Assembly (NCBI RefSeq): GCF_008244685.1
Contig: NZ_VTFT01000001.1
Span: 1,777,248 to 1,841,247, forward strand
Length of the DNA: 64,000 bases
Direction: 5' to 3'
Source: Luteimonas viscosa
Lineage (GTDB): Bacteria; Pseudomonadota; Gammaproteobacteria; Xanthomonadales; Xanthomonadaceae
Position numbers and translations under genes: made by a program. Below, piece after piece: positions 13,506 through 23,186 of the stretch. Numbering within the stretch: the stretch's first letter is position 1; every line of letters begins with the position of its first letter. Under the pieces are notes generated by a model. That model ran no database searches, was not told where the DNA came from, and was given only the letters and a program-made list of their open reading frames with translations.

Positions 13506-14642
13506 TCAGTGCCTGCCGGACCTGTCGCCCGGACCCTTGCCCGGTTTCCTGCCCGGCCCGCGCGTTTCGGCCTGCTGCGCCAGTCGCGACGCCAGGCGGT
13601 CGGCGGCGCCAGCCACCTCGTCGCGCAGCTTGAGGTAATTGGCCAGGCGCGCGGCGTCGAGCGTGCCGGCCTCGACCGCGGCGCGCAGCGCGCATCCGGG
13701 TTCGCGCTGGTGGCGGCAGTCGCGGAACCGGCACTGCTGCGCGAGTGCCTCGATGTCGCCGAAGCCGCCGTCGGCCATCGCTTCCTCGCCGGTGGGCTTG
13801 AGTTCGCGCATGCCGGGGGTGTCGATCAGGCACGCGCCGGAGGGCAGCGCGATCAGCGCGCGATAGGTGGTGGTGTGGCGGCCGCGCGCGTCGTGCTCGC
13901 GCACCTGCGCGGTCTTCATCTTCTCCGCGCCGAGCAGGGTGTTGGTGAGCGTGGACTTGCCGGCGCCCGACGAGCCGACCAGCACCGCGGTCGCGCCCGG
14001 CGACAGCCAGGGATCGAGCGCGGCGACGCTGGCCGGGTCCTTGGCGTTGACCACCACCACCGCCGCGTTCGCCGAACCGCTGGTGGACGCGTGCTGGGTG
14101 GCGATGCCGGCGAGCGCGGCGAGCGCGGCGTCGACGTCGGCGCCGGGCAGGTCGGCCTTGGTCAGCACCACCACCGGCGCCACGCCCTCGGCCTGCACCA
14201 GCAGCAGGTAGCGCTCGATCCTTCGCGGGTTGAAGTCGCCGTCGAGCCCGCACACGATGAGCATGGCGTCGATGTTGGCGGCGATCAGCTGCTGGCCGTA
14301 GTGCTCGCCGGCCACGCCGCGCTTGATCGCGCTGCGCCGCGGCAGCAAAGCGACGATGCGCTTGCCCTCCTCCACCAGCACCCAGTCGCCGACCACGGGC
14401 CGGTCTTCGGCCGCGATCCGGCCCTTGCGGTAGCCCGAGGGGCGTTGCCACTCCGGCAGCGATTCCACGGGAAACGCGCGGTCGGTTGCGTCCGCAACCA
14501 CGTAGCCGGAGCGATGCTGCTCGATCACCCGCGCCGGCCGCGCCTGCGGATGCGCCGCCATCGCGTCCGCCCAGGGGCCCGGCCCGGGCGCGCCGACCCA
14601 CGGCCAGCCGATCGCGCGCAGCGCGTTGGCGGCGGGAATCAA
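13506..14642 (-). CDS. rsgA: Ribosome small-subunit-dependent GTPase A; start region probably frame-broken
   Basis: Circularly permuted GTPase that matures the 30S subunit. G4 is VVVLTKADLPG, G1 is VGSSGAGKSTLTN, G3 is DTPGMREL, and the C-terminal zinc finger has Cys and His residues around CRFRDCRHQREPGC. An OB domain precedes them. The conserved N-terminus (..LRAIGWPW) is reached in frame only from a TTG at 14642 with no Shine-Dalgarno. An ATG at 14665, 6 nt after a perfect TAGAAT box, opens another frame that stops after 8 codons at a TGA overlapping this TTG. Either a one-base indel breaks the first codons or a leader peptide is coupled to a TTG start. Confidence 0.9.
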   Translation of the reverse strand: MIPAANALRAIGWPWVGAPGPGPWADAMAAHPQARPARVIEQHRSGYVVADATDRAFPVESLPEWQRPSGYRKGRIAAEDRPVVGDWVLVEEGKRIVALLPRRSAIKRGVAGEHYGQQLIAANIDAMLIVCGLDGDFNPRRIERYLLLVQAEGVAPVVVLTKADLPGADVDAALAALAGIATQHASTSGSANAAVVVVNAKDPASVAALDPWLSPGATAVLVGSSGAGKSTLTNTLLGAEKMKTAQVREHDARGRHTTTYRALIALPSGACLIDTPGMRELKPTGEEAMADGGFGDIEALAQQCRFRDCRHQREPGCALRAAVEAGTLDAARLANYLKLRDEVAGAADRLASRLAQQAETRGPGRKPGKGPGDRSGRH

Positions 14643-14671
14643 GCGCGGGCGCGGCGGATCGTCATGGCGCG

Positions 14672-14677
14672 ATTCTA
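14672..14677 (-). promoter_or_regulatory. Probable -10 box of rsgA
   Basis: TAGAAT on the minus strand, 6 nt before an ATG (14665). No clear -35 was found. The same hexamer precedes aceE (3985-3990) and maeB (13417-13422). Confidence 0.5.
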
Positions 14678-14922
14678 GGGCGTGGGCCGCGGATTGGCGT
14701 GACAGGTAGGCGCGCCGCGCCGGATTCTTCGCCACCGGAAAAAGCGGACCGCACCGCGACATGCCGGCGGTGCCCGGGGAGCGCTCGCTCCTGAACGCCG
14801 CGATACGGTCACCTGCCCGGGTCCTGCGCGCGCGGTCACGGAATGGGCCGCCGCACGCCCGGGACCGCACGACGGCGTATGATCCGCGGTTTCGCGGCCT
14901 GCCGCCGCCCACGTGCCGTGCC

Positions 14923-16191
14923 ATGTCCGCCCCGAGCCTGCCCACCCGCGAACGCCTGTCCGAAGTCCGCTACGAGATCCGCGGAGAGCTGGCCCGGCGC
15001 GCCCGCGAGCTCGAGACCCAGGGCCGCACCCTGATCAAGCTCAACATCGGCAACCCCGGCGCGTTCGGGTTCCGCGCGCCGGAGCACCTGCAGCGCGCGA
15101 TCGCCGACCACATCCACCAGACCGATCCCTACACCCACCAGCAGGGCCTGCCGGAGGCGCGCGAGGCGATCGCCGCGCACCACGTCGCGCGCGGCACGCC
15201 CTACGCCTCGCCCGAGCGCGTGTTCGTCGGCAATGGCGTCAGCGAGCTGATCGACATCTCGCTGCGCGCCCTGCTCAACCCGGGCGACGAGGTGCTGGTG
15301 CCCTCGCCGGACTACCCGCTGTGGTCGGCGGCGACGATCCTCAACGATGGCCGGCCGGTGTTCTACCGCTGCCACGAGGGCAACGGCTTCCTGCCCGATC
15401 CGGTGGAGATCGAGGCGCTGGTATCGGCGCGCACCCGCGCGATCGTGCTGATCAATCCGAACAACCCGACCGGCGCGAACTATCCGCGCGAGCTGCTCGA
15501 GCGCATCGTCGCGATCGCGGCCCGGCACAACCTGCTGCTGCTGTGCGACGAGATCTACGATGGCGTCCTCTACGACGACCACGCGTTCGTGCCCGTTGCG
15601 CCGATCGCGGGAGACGTGCCGTGCCTGTCGTTCGGCGGCCTGTCCAAGGTGCACCGCGCCTGCGGCTGGCGCGTGGGGTGGGCGGTGCTGTCGGGCGATC
15701 CGAAGCGCAGCGCCGAGTTCCGCCACGCCATGGACCTGCTCGGCGCGCTGCGGCTGTGCGCGAACGTGCCGGGGCAGTTCGCGATCGAGGCCGCGCTCAC
15801 CGGCGCCGACACCATCACTCCGCTGTGCCGTACGGGCGGGCGCCTGTACGAATCGCGCCGCGCGGTGATCGACGCCTGCGCGGCCAGCGCGCACCTGAAG
15901 CTGGTGGCGCCGGCGGGCGCGCTGTACGCGTTCCCGGGCGTGGTGGGCGATGCCGCGCAGGGGTTCGACGACCACGCCTTCGCGCTGGAGATGCTGGAGG
16001 GCGAGGACGTGCTGATCGTGCCGGGCGGAAGTTTCAACGTGCCCTACCGCAACCACTTCCGGGTCACCCTGCTGCCGCAGCCGGACGTGGTGCGCGAAGT
16101 GTTCGCGCGCATCGACCGCGTGCTCGAGCGACGCGCGCAGGCCCACGCAAGGGTGGTGCCGCTGAAGAAGAAGGCGCGGCCGGCGGCGTGA
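14923..16191 (+). CDS. Class I/II PLP aminotransferase, alanine transaminase (AlaA) type
   Basis: A 422-residue fold-type I aminotransferase. NPNNPTGANY binds the PLP carboxylate side, DEIYDGVLYDD holds the ring-contacting Asp and Tyr, and SFGGLSKVHRACGWRVGW holds the Schiff-base Lys. The N-terminal stretch (SEVRYEIRGELARRARELE) and overall length match AlaA-type alanine aminotransferases, which make alanine from pyruvate and glutamate. The start was set at the ATG at 14923, about 40 nt after a TATGAT box (14879-14884). The C-terminus is Lys-rich (PLKKKARPA). Confidence 0.9.
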   Translation: MSAPSLPTRERLSEVRYEIRGELARRARELETQGRTLIKLNIGNPGAFGFRAPEHLQRAIADHIHQTDPYTHQQGLPEAREAIAAHHVARGTPYASPERVFVGNGVSELIDISLRALLNPGDEVLVPSPDYPLWSAATILNDGRPVFYRCHEGNGFLPDPVEIEALVSARTRAIVLINPNNPTGANYPRELLERIVAIAARHNLLLLCDEIYDGVLYDDHAFVPVAPIAGDVPCLSFGGLSKVHRACGWRVGWAVLSGDPKRSAEFRHAMDLLGALRLCANVPGQFAIEAALTGADTITPLCRTGGRLYESRRAVIDACAASAHLKLVAPAGALYAFPGVVGDAAQGFDDHAFALEMLEGEDVLIVPGGSFNVPYRNHFRVTLLPQPDVVREVFARIDRVLERRAQAHARVVPLKKKARPAA

Positions 16192-16204
16192 GGCTGGTCC
16201 GGCT

Positions 16205-16228
16205 CCCTCTCCCGCTTGCGGGAGAGGG
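16205..16228. repeat. Palindromic intergenic repeat (CTCTCCCGC hairpin), copy 1
   Basis: A perfect 11-bp stem (CCCTCTCCCGC / GCGGGAGAGGG) with a TT loop, followed by GCTGGGGTGAGGG. Related hairpins lie at 60954-60977 and 61025-61048. It sits 13 nt after the aminotransferase stop and may end transcription, although no T-run follows. Confidence 0.85.
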
Positions 16229-16340
16229 CTGGGGTGAGGGCCCGGCAGCACCGTGTTTCTTCCGGCTCGCCGTGCCTGATTGGGTTGGCGGGCGCGCAAG
16301 GACGGCATCGTGCGGCGGACGGCCGGCTTCCGGCCGACGC

Positions 16341-16346
16341 TACAAT
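16341..16346 (+). promoter_or_regulatory. Probable -10 box upstream of the SGNH hydrolase
   Basis: TACAAT lies 62 nt before the hydrolase start. No convincing -35 was found. The assignment rests on the A/T-rich hexamer in a very GC-rich context. Confidence 0.35.
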
Positions 16347-16408
16347 CGCGGTCCGTAGCTACTCCCGCCAGACCAGGGTGGGATGCACCCGACCGACCGG
16401 CTTCCCGC

Positions 16409-17065
16409 ATGATCGACCAGCCAGTTTCGCCGCAGACCCGGGATGCCGCGCCGCTGCGATATCTCGCATTGGGCGACAGCTACACCATCGGCGAGGGCAT
16501 CGACGAGGCCGGTCGCTGGCCGGTGCAGCTGGCGCGCGCACTGCGCGACGACGGCATCGCGCTCGCCGACCCGCTCCTCGTCGCCGCCACCGGCTGGACC
16601 ACCGACGAGCTCGACGCGGCGATCGATGTCGCTGCCCCGTCGGACACGTACGACCTCGTCTCGCTGCTGATCGGGGTGAACAACCAGTACCGCGGTCGCG
16701 GCGTCGGGGAATTCCGTGCGCAGTTCGACGCCCTGCTCGCGCGCGCGACCGGGTTCGCCGGGGACCGCGCCGGACGCGTGCTGGTGCTGGCGATCCCGGA
16801 CTGGGGCGTGACCCCGTTCGCGATCCAGTCGGGCCGCGACCGCGACGCGATCGCGGGCGACCTCGATGCCTTCAATGCGGCCGCGGAGGAGGCCTGCGCG
16901 GCCCGCGGCATCGCCTTCGTCGACATCGCCCCGATCAGCCGTGAGCGCGGCGGCGAGGTGGAGATGCTCGCCGACGACGGCCTGCACCCCTCGGCCGCGA
17001 TGTACGCGCACTGGACGCGGCTGGCGCTGCCGGTCGCGCGTCGGTTACTGTCCGCGCATGGATGA
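16409..17065 (+). CDS. SGNH/GDSL-family hydrolase
   Basis: A 218-residue esterase/lipase-fold protein. Block I is LALGDSYTIGEG (catalytic Ser), block III is IGVNNQYRG (Asn), and block V is DGLHPSAAMYAHW (catalytic Asp and His). No signal peptide is evident, so it is probably cytoplasmic. The preceding ~40 codons of the open frame are unlike the family, so the ATG at 16409 is chosen. The methyltransferase gene starts 8 nt before its stop, so the two are translated together. The substrate is unknown. Confidence 0.88.
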   Translation: MIDQPVSPQTRDAAPLRYLALGDSYTIGEGIDEAGRWPVQLARALRDDGIALADPLLVAATGWTTDELDAAIDVAAPSDTYDLVSLLIGVNNQYRGRGVGEFRAQFDALLARATGFAGDRAGRVLVLAIPDWGVTPFAIQSGRDRDAIAGDLDAFNAAAEEACAARGIAFVDIAPISRERGGEVEMLADDGLHPSAAMYAHWTRLALPVARRLLSAHG

Positions 17066-17753
17066 CCACGACGTGCGGCCGCTCGACGCCGCCACCGCAA
17101 AGGGAATTGCGCGCGCGTTCCTGCCGCAGCGCACGCTCGGCAACCGCCACGACTACTACTACACGCTGGCCAAGCTGCGCACCGATCCGCTTTATCCCGG
17201 CGTGCTGGCCGCGTTGCGCGGCAGCCGCGCACCACTGCTCGACCTCGGCTGCGGCCTGGGCCTGCTCGCCCACGCGCTGCGCGGCGACGGCCAGGCGATG
17301 CCGTACGTGGGGGTCGACATCGACGCGCCCAAGATCGAGCAGGCGCGACGCATCGCCAGCCGCACGGGACTCGCCGACGTGGCCTTCGACGTGGTCGACC
17401 TCGCCGCCGGCTATCCGCCGCACGCGGGCAGCGTGGCGATCCTCGACGTGCTGCAGTTCCTCACCCGCGAGCAGCAGGCGACCCTGCTCGACGCGGCGAT
17501 CGCGATGCTGGTGCCCGGCGCGACCCTGGTGATGCGCGCCGCGCTCGACGACGGCGGCGCGCGCATCCGCCGCACCCGCGCCGGCGACCGCTTCGCCGCG
17601 CTGGTCGGCTGGATGCCCGACCGGCCCAAGCACTACCCGGAGGTCGGGGAGCTGCGCGCGCGGTTCGATGCCGCCGGCCTGTCCGCCGACATCCGTCCGT
17701 GGTTCGGCAATACCCCGTTCAACAACTGGCTGGTCGTCGCCCGCCTTCCGTAG
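17058..17753 (+). CDS. Class I SAM-dependent methyltransferase
   Basis: A 231-residue Rossmann methyltransferase. Motif I is LLDLGCGLGLLAHAL, motif II has VGVDIDAPKIEQA, and motif IV is VAILDVLQFL. It resembles the small methyltransferases of xanthomonadin/aryl-polyene clusters, but no ketosynthase or acyl carrier protein is next to it, so a pigment role is only a possibility. It overlaps the SGNH hydrolase by 8 nt and is convergent with the polysaccharide deacetylase gene. Confidence 0.85.
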   Translation: MDDHDVRPLDAATAKGIARAFLPQRTLGNRHDYYYTLAKLRTDPLYPGVLAALRGSRAPLLDLGCGLGLLAHALRGDGQAMPYVGVDIDAPKIEQARRIASRTGLADVAFDVVDLAAGYPPHAGSVAILDVLQFLTREQQATLLDAAIAMLVPGATLVMRAALDDGGARIRRTRAGDRFAALVGWMPDRPKHYPEVGELRARFDAAGLSADIRPWFGNTPFNNWLVVARLP

Positions 17754-17876
17754 GCGCGGATCCGGCTGCATCCCGACGCGGACGCAGGCTCCCGGCGGGA
17801 TGCACGCTGGCCCGACACCGGCAGGTTGCGCACGGGCGCGATTCCCCCCCTGCCGCGGTTGCGCCTGGAGGCGCTC

Positions 17877-18647
17877 CTACGGGTCGGGCAGCACGGTCCG
17901 GTAGCCGCGCGCATCCAGCCGCTGCAGCAGTTGCGCGATCATCCCAGGGTTGCGTCCGTGCGCCGCGCCCTCGTGCAGCAGCACGATCGCGCCGGGCGCG
18001 AGGTCGCGTTCGATCTTGCCGAGCACGCGTTCTACGTCGCCATCGAGCGCATCGAATCCGCGTGCGCTCCAGCCCACGCGTGCAAGGCCCGCCTCGTGCA
18101 GCGGCGCCGACACGAACGGGTTGGCATGCCCGACCACGGCGCGGAACCAGCGCGGCGCCGTGCCCGTGATCGTCGCCAGCGCCTGCTGTCCGCCTTCGAT
18201 CTCGGCGCGCATCCGCCGCGGGCCCAGCGCCCAGAACCGCGCCTGCGGATGGGTCAGGCTGTGGTTGCCGATGCCGTGGCCGCGCGCGACGATCTCGCGC
18301 ACCAGGCCGGGCCGCGCGGCGGCGCGTTCGCCGACCAAAAAGAACGTGGCCTTCGCGCCGTGCGCATCGAGCAGGTCGAGGATCGCCGCGGTGTCGTCCG
18401 AGGGGCCGTCGTCGATGGTCAGCCACACGGATCTGTCGGCCGTCGGCAGCCGCGAGAGCACCGGCCCGTACAGGGCCACGTTGGGTGCCAGCACGCCCCA
18501 CAGGCAGATTCCGTGCGAGGCGAGCATCAGCGGCAGCCCCAGCGGCCAGCCCCAGCGCCACCACGCCCACGCCACCAGCAACTGCGAGAGCAGCAGCAGG
18601 GGCAGCCAGGCATGCGGGTGGCGCGGCGGGCGGTGCGGGACGTCCAT
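17877..18647 (-). CDS. Polysaccharide deacetylase family protein (NodB domain)
   Basis: A 256-residue membrane-anchored NodB-fold protein. Two hydrophobic stretches near the N-terminus (~13-60) precede the catalytic domain. LTIDDGPSDDT carries the catalytic Asp pair, and GNHSLTHP is the metal-binding HxxxH. The late motif LLHEGAAHGRN resembles motif 5. It probably removes an acetyl group from an envelope or lipid-linked sugar. The start was set at 18647, where MDVPHRPP begins; upstream codons continue only as an antisense frame of the grxD-like gene. Confidence 0.87.
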   Translation of the reverse strand: MDVPHRPPRHPHAWLPLLLLSQLLVAWAWWRWGWPLGLPLMLASHGICLWGVLAPNVALYGPVLSRLPTADRSVWLTIDDGPSDDTAAILDLLDAHGAKATFFLVGERAAARPGLVREIVARGHGIGNHSLTHPQARFWALGPRRMRAEIEGGQQALATITGTAPRWFRAVVGHANPFVSAPLHEAGLARVGWSARGFDALDGDVERVLGKIERDLAPGAIVLLHEGAAHGRNPGMIAQLLQRLDARGYRTVLPDP

Positions 18648-18746
18648 GCGCGGATGATGCCACCCCGCGCCGCGCGCAACGCCGTGTTGCGGCCGTCGCC
18701 TGCGCGATCGCGTTACCATGGTCGACCCCGCGCCAAGGATTCCGCC

Positions 18747-19673
18747 ATGTCCCTCGACCCCGCCGTGCGTGCCCGCATCGATGCGCTGCTGCAGGCCAAT
18801 CGCGCCGTGCTGTTCATGAAGGGCGACCCGTCCGCGCCGCAGTGCGGTTTCTCGGCCAAGGCGGTGTCGGCGCTGGAATCGCTGGGCGCGGAGTTCACCC
18901 ACGTGAACGTGCTGGCCGATCCCGAGATCCGCGAAGGCATCAAGGCCTACGGCGACTGGCCGACGATCCCGCAGCTGTACGTCGATGGCGATCTGGTCGG
19001 CGGCAGCGACATCATCGGGCAGATGGTCAACAGCGGCGAGCTGCATACCGCGCTCGGCCTGCCCGCGCCCGACCGCACCCCGCCGTCGATCACGATCACA
19101 CCGGCCGCGCTGAAGATGCTGCGCCAGGCGATCGACGATGCCGGTGGCGAAGTGGCGCTGCAGGTCGACATCGACCGCGCGTTCCGCACCCGCCTCAACC
19201 TCGCCCCGGCCGATGCCGATGCCGTGGCCCTCGACGTCGAGGGCGTGCGCGTGCAGTTCGACCTGGCCGGCGCGCGTCGCGCCGAAGGGATGACCATCGA
19301 CTTCGCCGACGACATGCGCGGCAAGGGCCTGGTGATCGACAACCCGAATGCGCCCAGGCCGGTGTCCCGCATCTCCCCGGCGGAAGCGGATGCGAAGATC
19401 CGCGCCGGCGAACTGCTGCTGGTCGACGTGCGCCCGCCGGAAGAACGCGCGATCGCCTCGGTCCCGGTGCCGTTCCGCACCTTCGACGACGGCCGCGCCG
19501 CGATCGAGGCGCTGCCGAAGGACACCGCGATCGCCTTCCTCTGCCACGGCGGCACCCGCAGCGGCCACGCCGCCGAGGAATTCCAGGCGCTGGGCTTCCG
19601 CAACGTGCACAACGTCGAGGGCGGAATCGTGGCGTGGTCGCGGACGGTCGACGATTCGATCCCCGAGTACTGA
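18747..19673 (+). CDS. grxD: Grx4-family monothiol glutaredoxin fused to a Cys-less HesB-like domain and a rhodanese
   Basis: A 308-residue protein made of three parts. Residues 1-105 are a monothiol glutaredoxin with CGFS (Cys33) and WPTIPQLYVDGDLVGGSD, which carry [2Fe-2S] clusters in this family. Residues ~112-205 look like an A-type carrier/HesB fold (ITITPAALKML.. MTIDFADD.. GLVIDNPNAP) but contain no cysteine, so they cannot bind a cluster in the usual way. Residues ~215-308 are a rhodanese with active-site Cys266 in the loop CHGGTRSG. Such long Grx4 proteins occur in Xanthomonadaceae. Joining them suggests linked cluster and sulfur transfer. The gene is monocistronic. Confidence 0.93.
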   Translation: MSLDPAVRARIDALLQANRAVLFMKGDPSAPQCGFSAKAVSALESLGAEFTHVNVLADPEIREGIKAYGDWPTIPQLYVDGDLVGGSDIIGQMVNSGELHTALGLPAPDRTPPSITITPAALKMLRQAIDDAGGEVALQVDIDRAFRTRLNLAPADADAVALDVEGVRVQFDLAGARRAEGMTIDFADDMRGKGLVIDNPNAPRPVSRISPAEADAKIRAGELLLVDVRPPEERAIASVPVPFRTFDDGRAAIEALPKDTAIAFLCHGGTRSGHAAEEFQALGFRNVHNVEGGIVAWSRTVDDSIPEY

Positions 19674-19958
19674 TCCGCCGGTATCCGGGGCGGCGTCGGC
19701 TGCGGCCGGCGGCCGTGTGAGCGTGCGCTCTGCGTGTGCCTGAAGGCGTACTGCAAGACTGTTCTATTGTGCGGCTTCAGCCGCGATCCTGCGACGCTGC
19801 ATATCCGGACGGTGGCGGCGCGGCCACCCGCGGCGTGGCGCCCCTGCGGGCGCTTGTGCTGGACATCCCCGCAGAAGCGGCTCCAGCTCGACGCCTGCAT
19901 TCGAAATGGTCGAGTCCGGTAACGCTCCGGCACCGGCCTCGCGCAGGAACCCGGCGTG

Positions 19959-20504
19959 TCAGAACCCGCCGCCGGCATCCAGCCAGGCCTGCTCCTGCGG
20001 CGTATTGATCCGACCCAGCACGTGGTTGCGATGCGGAAAGCGGCCGAAGCGCTCGATCACCTCCAGGTGCGCGCGCGCGTACTTCGCGTAGCCGGCGTCG
20101 CCCAGCGCGTCGAACAGGGCGACCGCGCGGTGCTGGTCGTCGAGCGCCTCGGAATGTTCGAACGGCAGGTAGACGAAAGCGCGCAGTCCGGCATCGACCT
20201 GCGCGTCGAGCCCCGCGTCGACCGCACGGCGGGCGTAGTGCAGCGCCAGCGGATCGGTCGCGAACGCGTGCGCGCTGCCGCGGAACACGTTGCGCGGGAT
20301 CTGGTCGAGCAGGATCAGCAGCGCCAGCGCCCCTTCGCCGCTTTCCATCCAGTCGTCGTGTTCGCGGCGCGCGGCGGCGAAGTGCGCGTCGAGCAAGCGT
20401 TCGCGGCACTGTCCGTCGAACGCCGCACCACCGTTGAACCACCTGTCGTAGCCGGCCTCGCGCCAGAAGGCGATGACCTGCGGGATCCCGTTCGCGTTGT
20501 CCAT
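19959..20504 (-). CDS. DUF924 family protein
   Basis: A 181-residue protein of unknown function with family hallmarks: FWREAGYDRWFNG near the N-terminus, LLILLDQIPRNVFRGSAHAF in the middle and FGRFPHRNHVLGR near the C-terminus. It is predicted all-alpha (TPR-like) and cytosolic. A TATCAT box (20511-20516) lies exactly 6 nt before the ATG, so the mRNA may be leaderless. The 285-bp stretch between it and the grxD stop holds no gene I can support. Confidence 0.85.
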   Translation of the reverse strand: MDNANGIPQVIAFWREAGYDRWFNGGAAFDGQCRERLLDAHFAAARREHDDWMESGEGALALLILLDQIPRNVFRGSAHAFATDPLALHYARRAVDAGLDAQVDAGLRAFVYLPFEHSEALDDQHRAVALFDALGDAGYAKYARAHLEVIERFGRFPHRNHVLGRINTPQEQAWLDAGGGF

Positions 20505-20591
20505 GCGGCGATGATAGCGGCGACCGGCCGGAGGCGCGCGACCGCCCGGCGCGGGACCGCGCCGCGGGCGCTTCGGGCACCGGCTTCCGGT

Positions 20592-20922
20592 CCCGGGTGC
20601 GCTTCGCTTGCCCGGGCCACGCGTCGAACCGTAGCCCGGATAAGGCCGAAGGCCGCATCCGGGAACCACGCATCGAGGCCGGCTTCCTGCGTCCCGGGTG
20701 CGCTTCGCTTACCCGGGCTACGTGTCGAACCGTAGCCCGGATAAGGCCGAAGGCCGCATCCGGGAACCGCGCATCGAGGCCGGCTTCCGGTCCCGGGTGC
20801 GCTTCGCTTACCCGGGCTACGCGTCGAACCGTAGCCCGGATAAGGCCGAAGGCCGCATCCGGGAACCGCGCATCGGGGCCGGCTTCCTGCTCCCCGGGTG
20901 CGCTTCGCTTGCCCGGGCTACT
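20592..20922. repeat. REP array: three near-identical hairpin pairs plus one half unit
   Basis: Pairs at 20592-20663, 20693-20764 and 20792-20863 and a half at 20893-20922. They differ from the 9.9-kb array in the loop (GCGCTTCGCTT in place of GCGCTGCGCTT) and share the linker GCGTCGAACC and the spacer GAACC.CGCATCG. The periodicity is about 100 bp, which implies tandem amplification. The terminal half supplies the amn stop codon. The array fills most of the gap between amn and the DUF924 gene. Confidence 0.93.
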
Positions 20923-21694
20923 CGTCGAAGCGCAGGTGCCGCACGGACTTGCCGTGGCGGCGGATCAGGCGCAGCGCCTCGATCCCGATCTGGATGTGGC
21001 GCTCGACGAACTCGGCGCTGACGATCGCGTCCGAGGCCTCGGTCTTGACCCCTTCCGGCACCATCGGCTGGTCGCTCACGAGCAGCAGCGCGCCCGAGGG
21101 AATGCGGTTGGCGAAGCCGGCCGCGAAGATCGTCGCGGTCTCCATGTCGATCGCCATGCAGCGCATCGCGCGCAGGCGCTTCTTGAACGCGTCGTCGTGT
21201 TCCCAGACCCGGCGGTTGGTGGTGAACACGGTGCCGGTCCAGTAGTCGTGGCCGAGGTCGCGGATCATGGTCGAGACCGCGCGCTGCAGGGCGAACGCCG
21301 GCAGCGCCGGCACCTCAGGCAACAGGTAGTCGTTGGAGGTGCCCTCGCCGCGGATCGCCGCGATCGGCAGCACCAGGTCGCCGAGCTGGTTCTTGCGCTT
21401 GAGCCCGCCGCACTTGCCCAGGAACAGCACCGCCTTGGGCCCGATCGCCGACAGCAGGTCCATCATGGTGGCCGCGTTCGGGCTGCCCATGCCGAAGTTG
21501 ATCATGGTGATGCCGTCGGCGGTCGCGCTCGGCATCGGCCGGTCGGTGCCGACGATCTGCGCGCCCGTGAGCCGGCTGAAATGCCCCAGGTAGCCGCCGA
21601 AGTTGGTCAGCAGGATGTGTTCGCCGAACTCCTCGAGCGGCACGCCCGTGTAGCGCGGCAGCCAGTTGCCGACGATGTCCTGCTTGTCTTTCAT
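20918..21694 (-). CDS. amn: AMP nucleosidase, short form
   Basis: A 258-residue nucleoside phosphorylase-fold enzyme that cleaves AMP to adenine and ribose 5-phosphate. It lacks the extra N-terminal domain of E. coli Amn and matches the short form found in many proteobacteria. Recognisable segments are MINFGMGSPNAATMMDLL, LFLGKCGGLK, the ribose/base pocket AIDMETATIFAAG and VSDQPMVPEG. A good Shine-Dalgarno (GGGAGG) precedes ATG 21694. The stop TAG (20918-20920) is inside a REP unit, so the extreme C-terminus (LRFDE) abuts the repeat. Confidence 0.92.
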   Translation of the reverse strand: MKDKQDIVGNWLPRYTGVPLEEFGEHILLTNFGGYLGHFSRLTGAQIVGTDRPMPSATADGITMINFGMGSPNAATMMDLLSAIGPKAVLFLGKCGGLKRKNQLGDLVLPIAAIRGEGTSNDYLLPEVPALPAFALQRAVSTMIRDLGHDYWTGTVFTTNRRVWEHDDAFKKRLRAMRCMAIDMETATIFAAGFANRIPSGALLLVSDQPMVPEGVKTEASDAIVSAEFVERHIQIGIEALRLIRRHGKSVRHLRFDE

Positions 21695-21800
21695 GCGCGC
21701 CTCCCTTTTTGCGGCATTCTGTCACGCACCATGACCTTTGGCGGCTTGGCTCGCGCCGCGCGAGCCGCTACCGTCGGACGATTCTCCCGGGGACCCCAGC

Positions 21801-23182
<1,382 letters not shown>

Positions 23183-23186
<4 letters not shown>

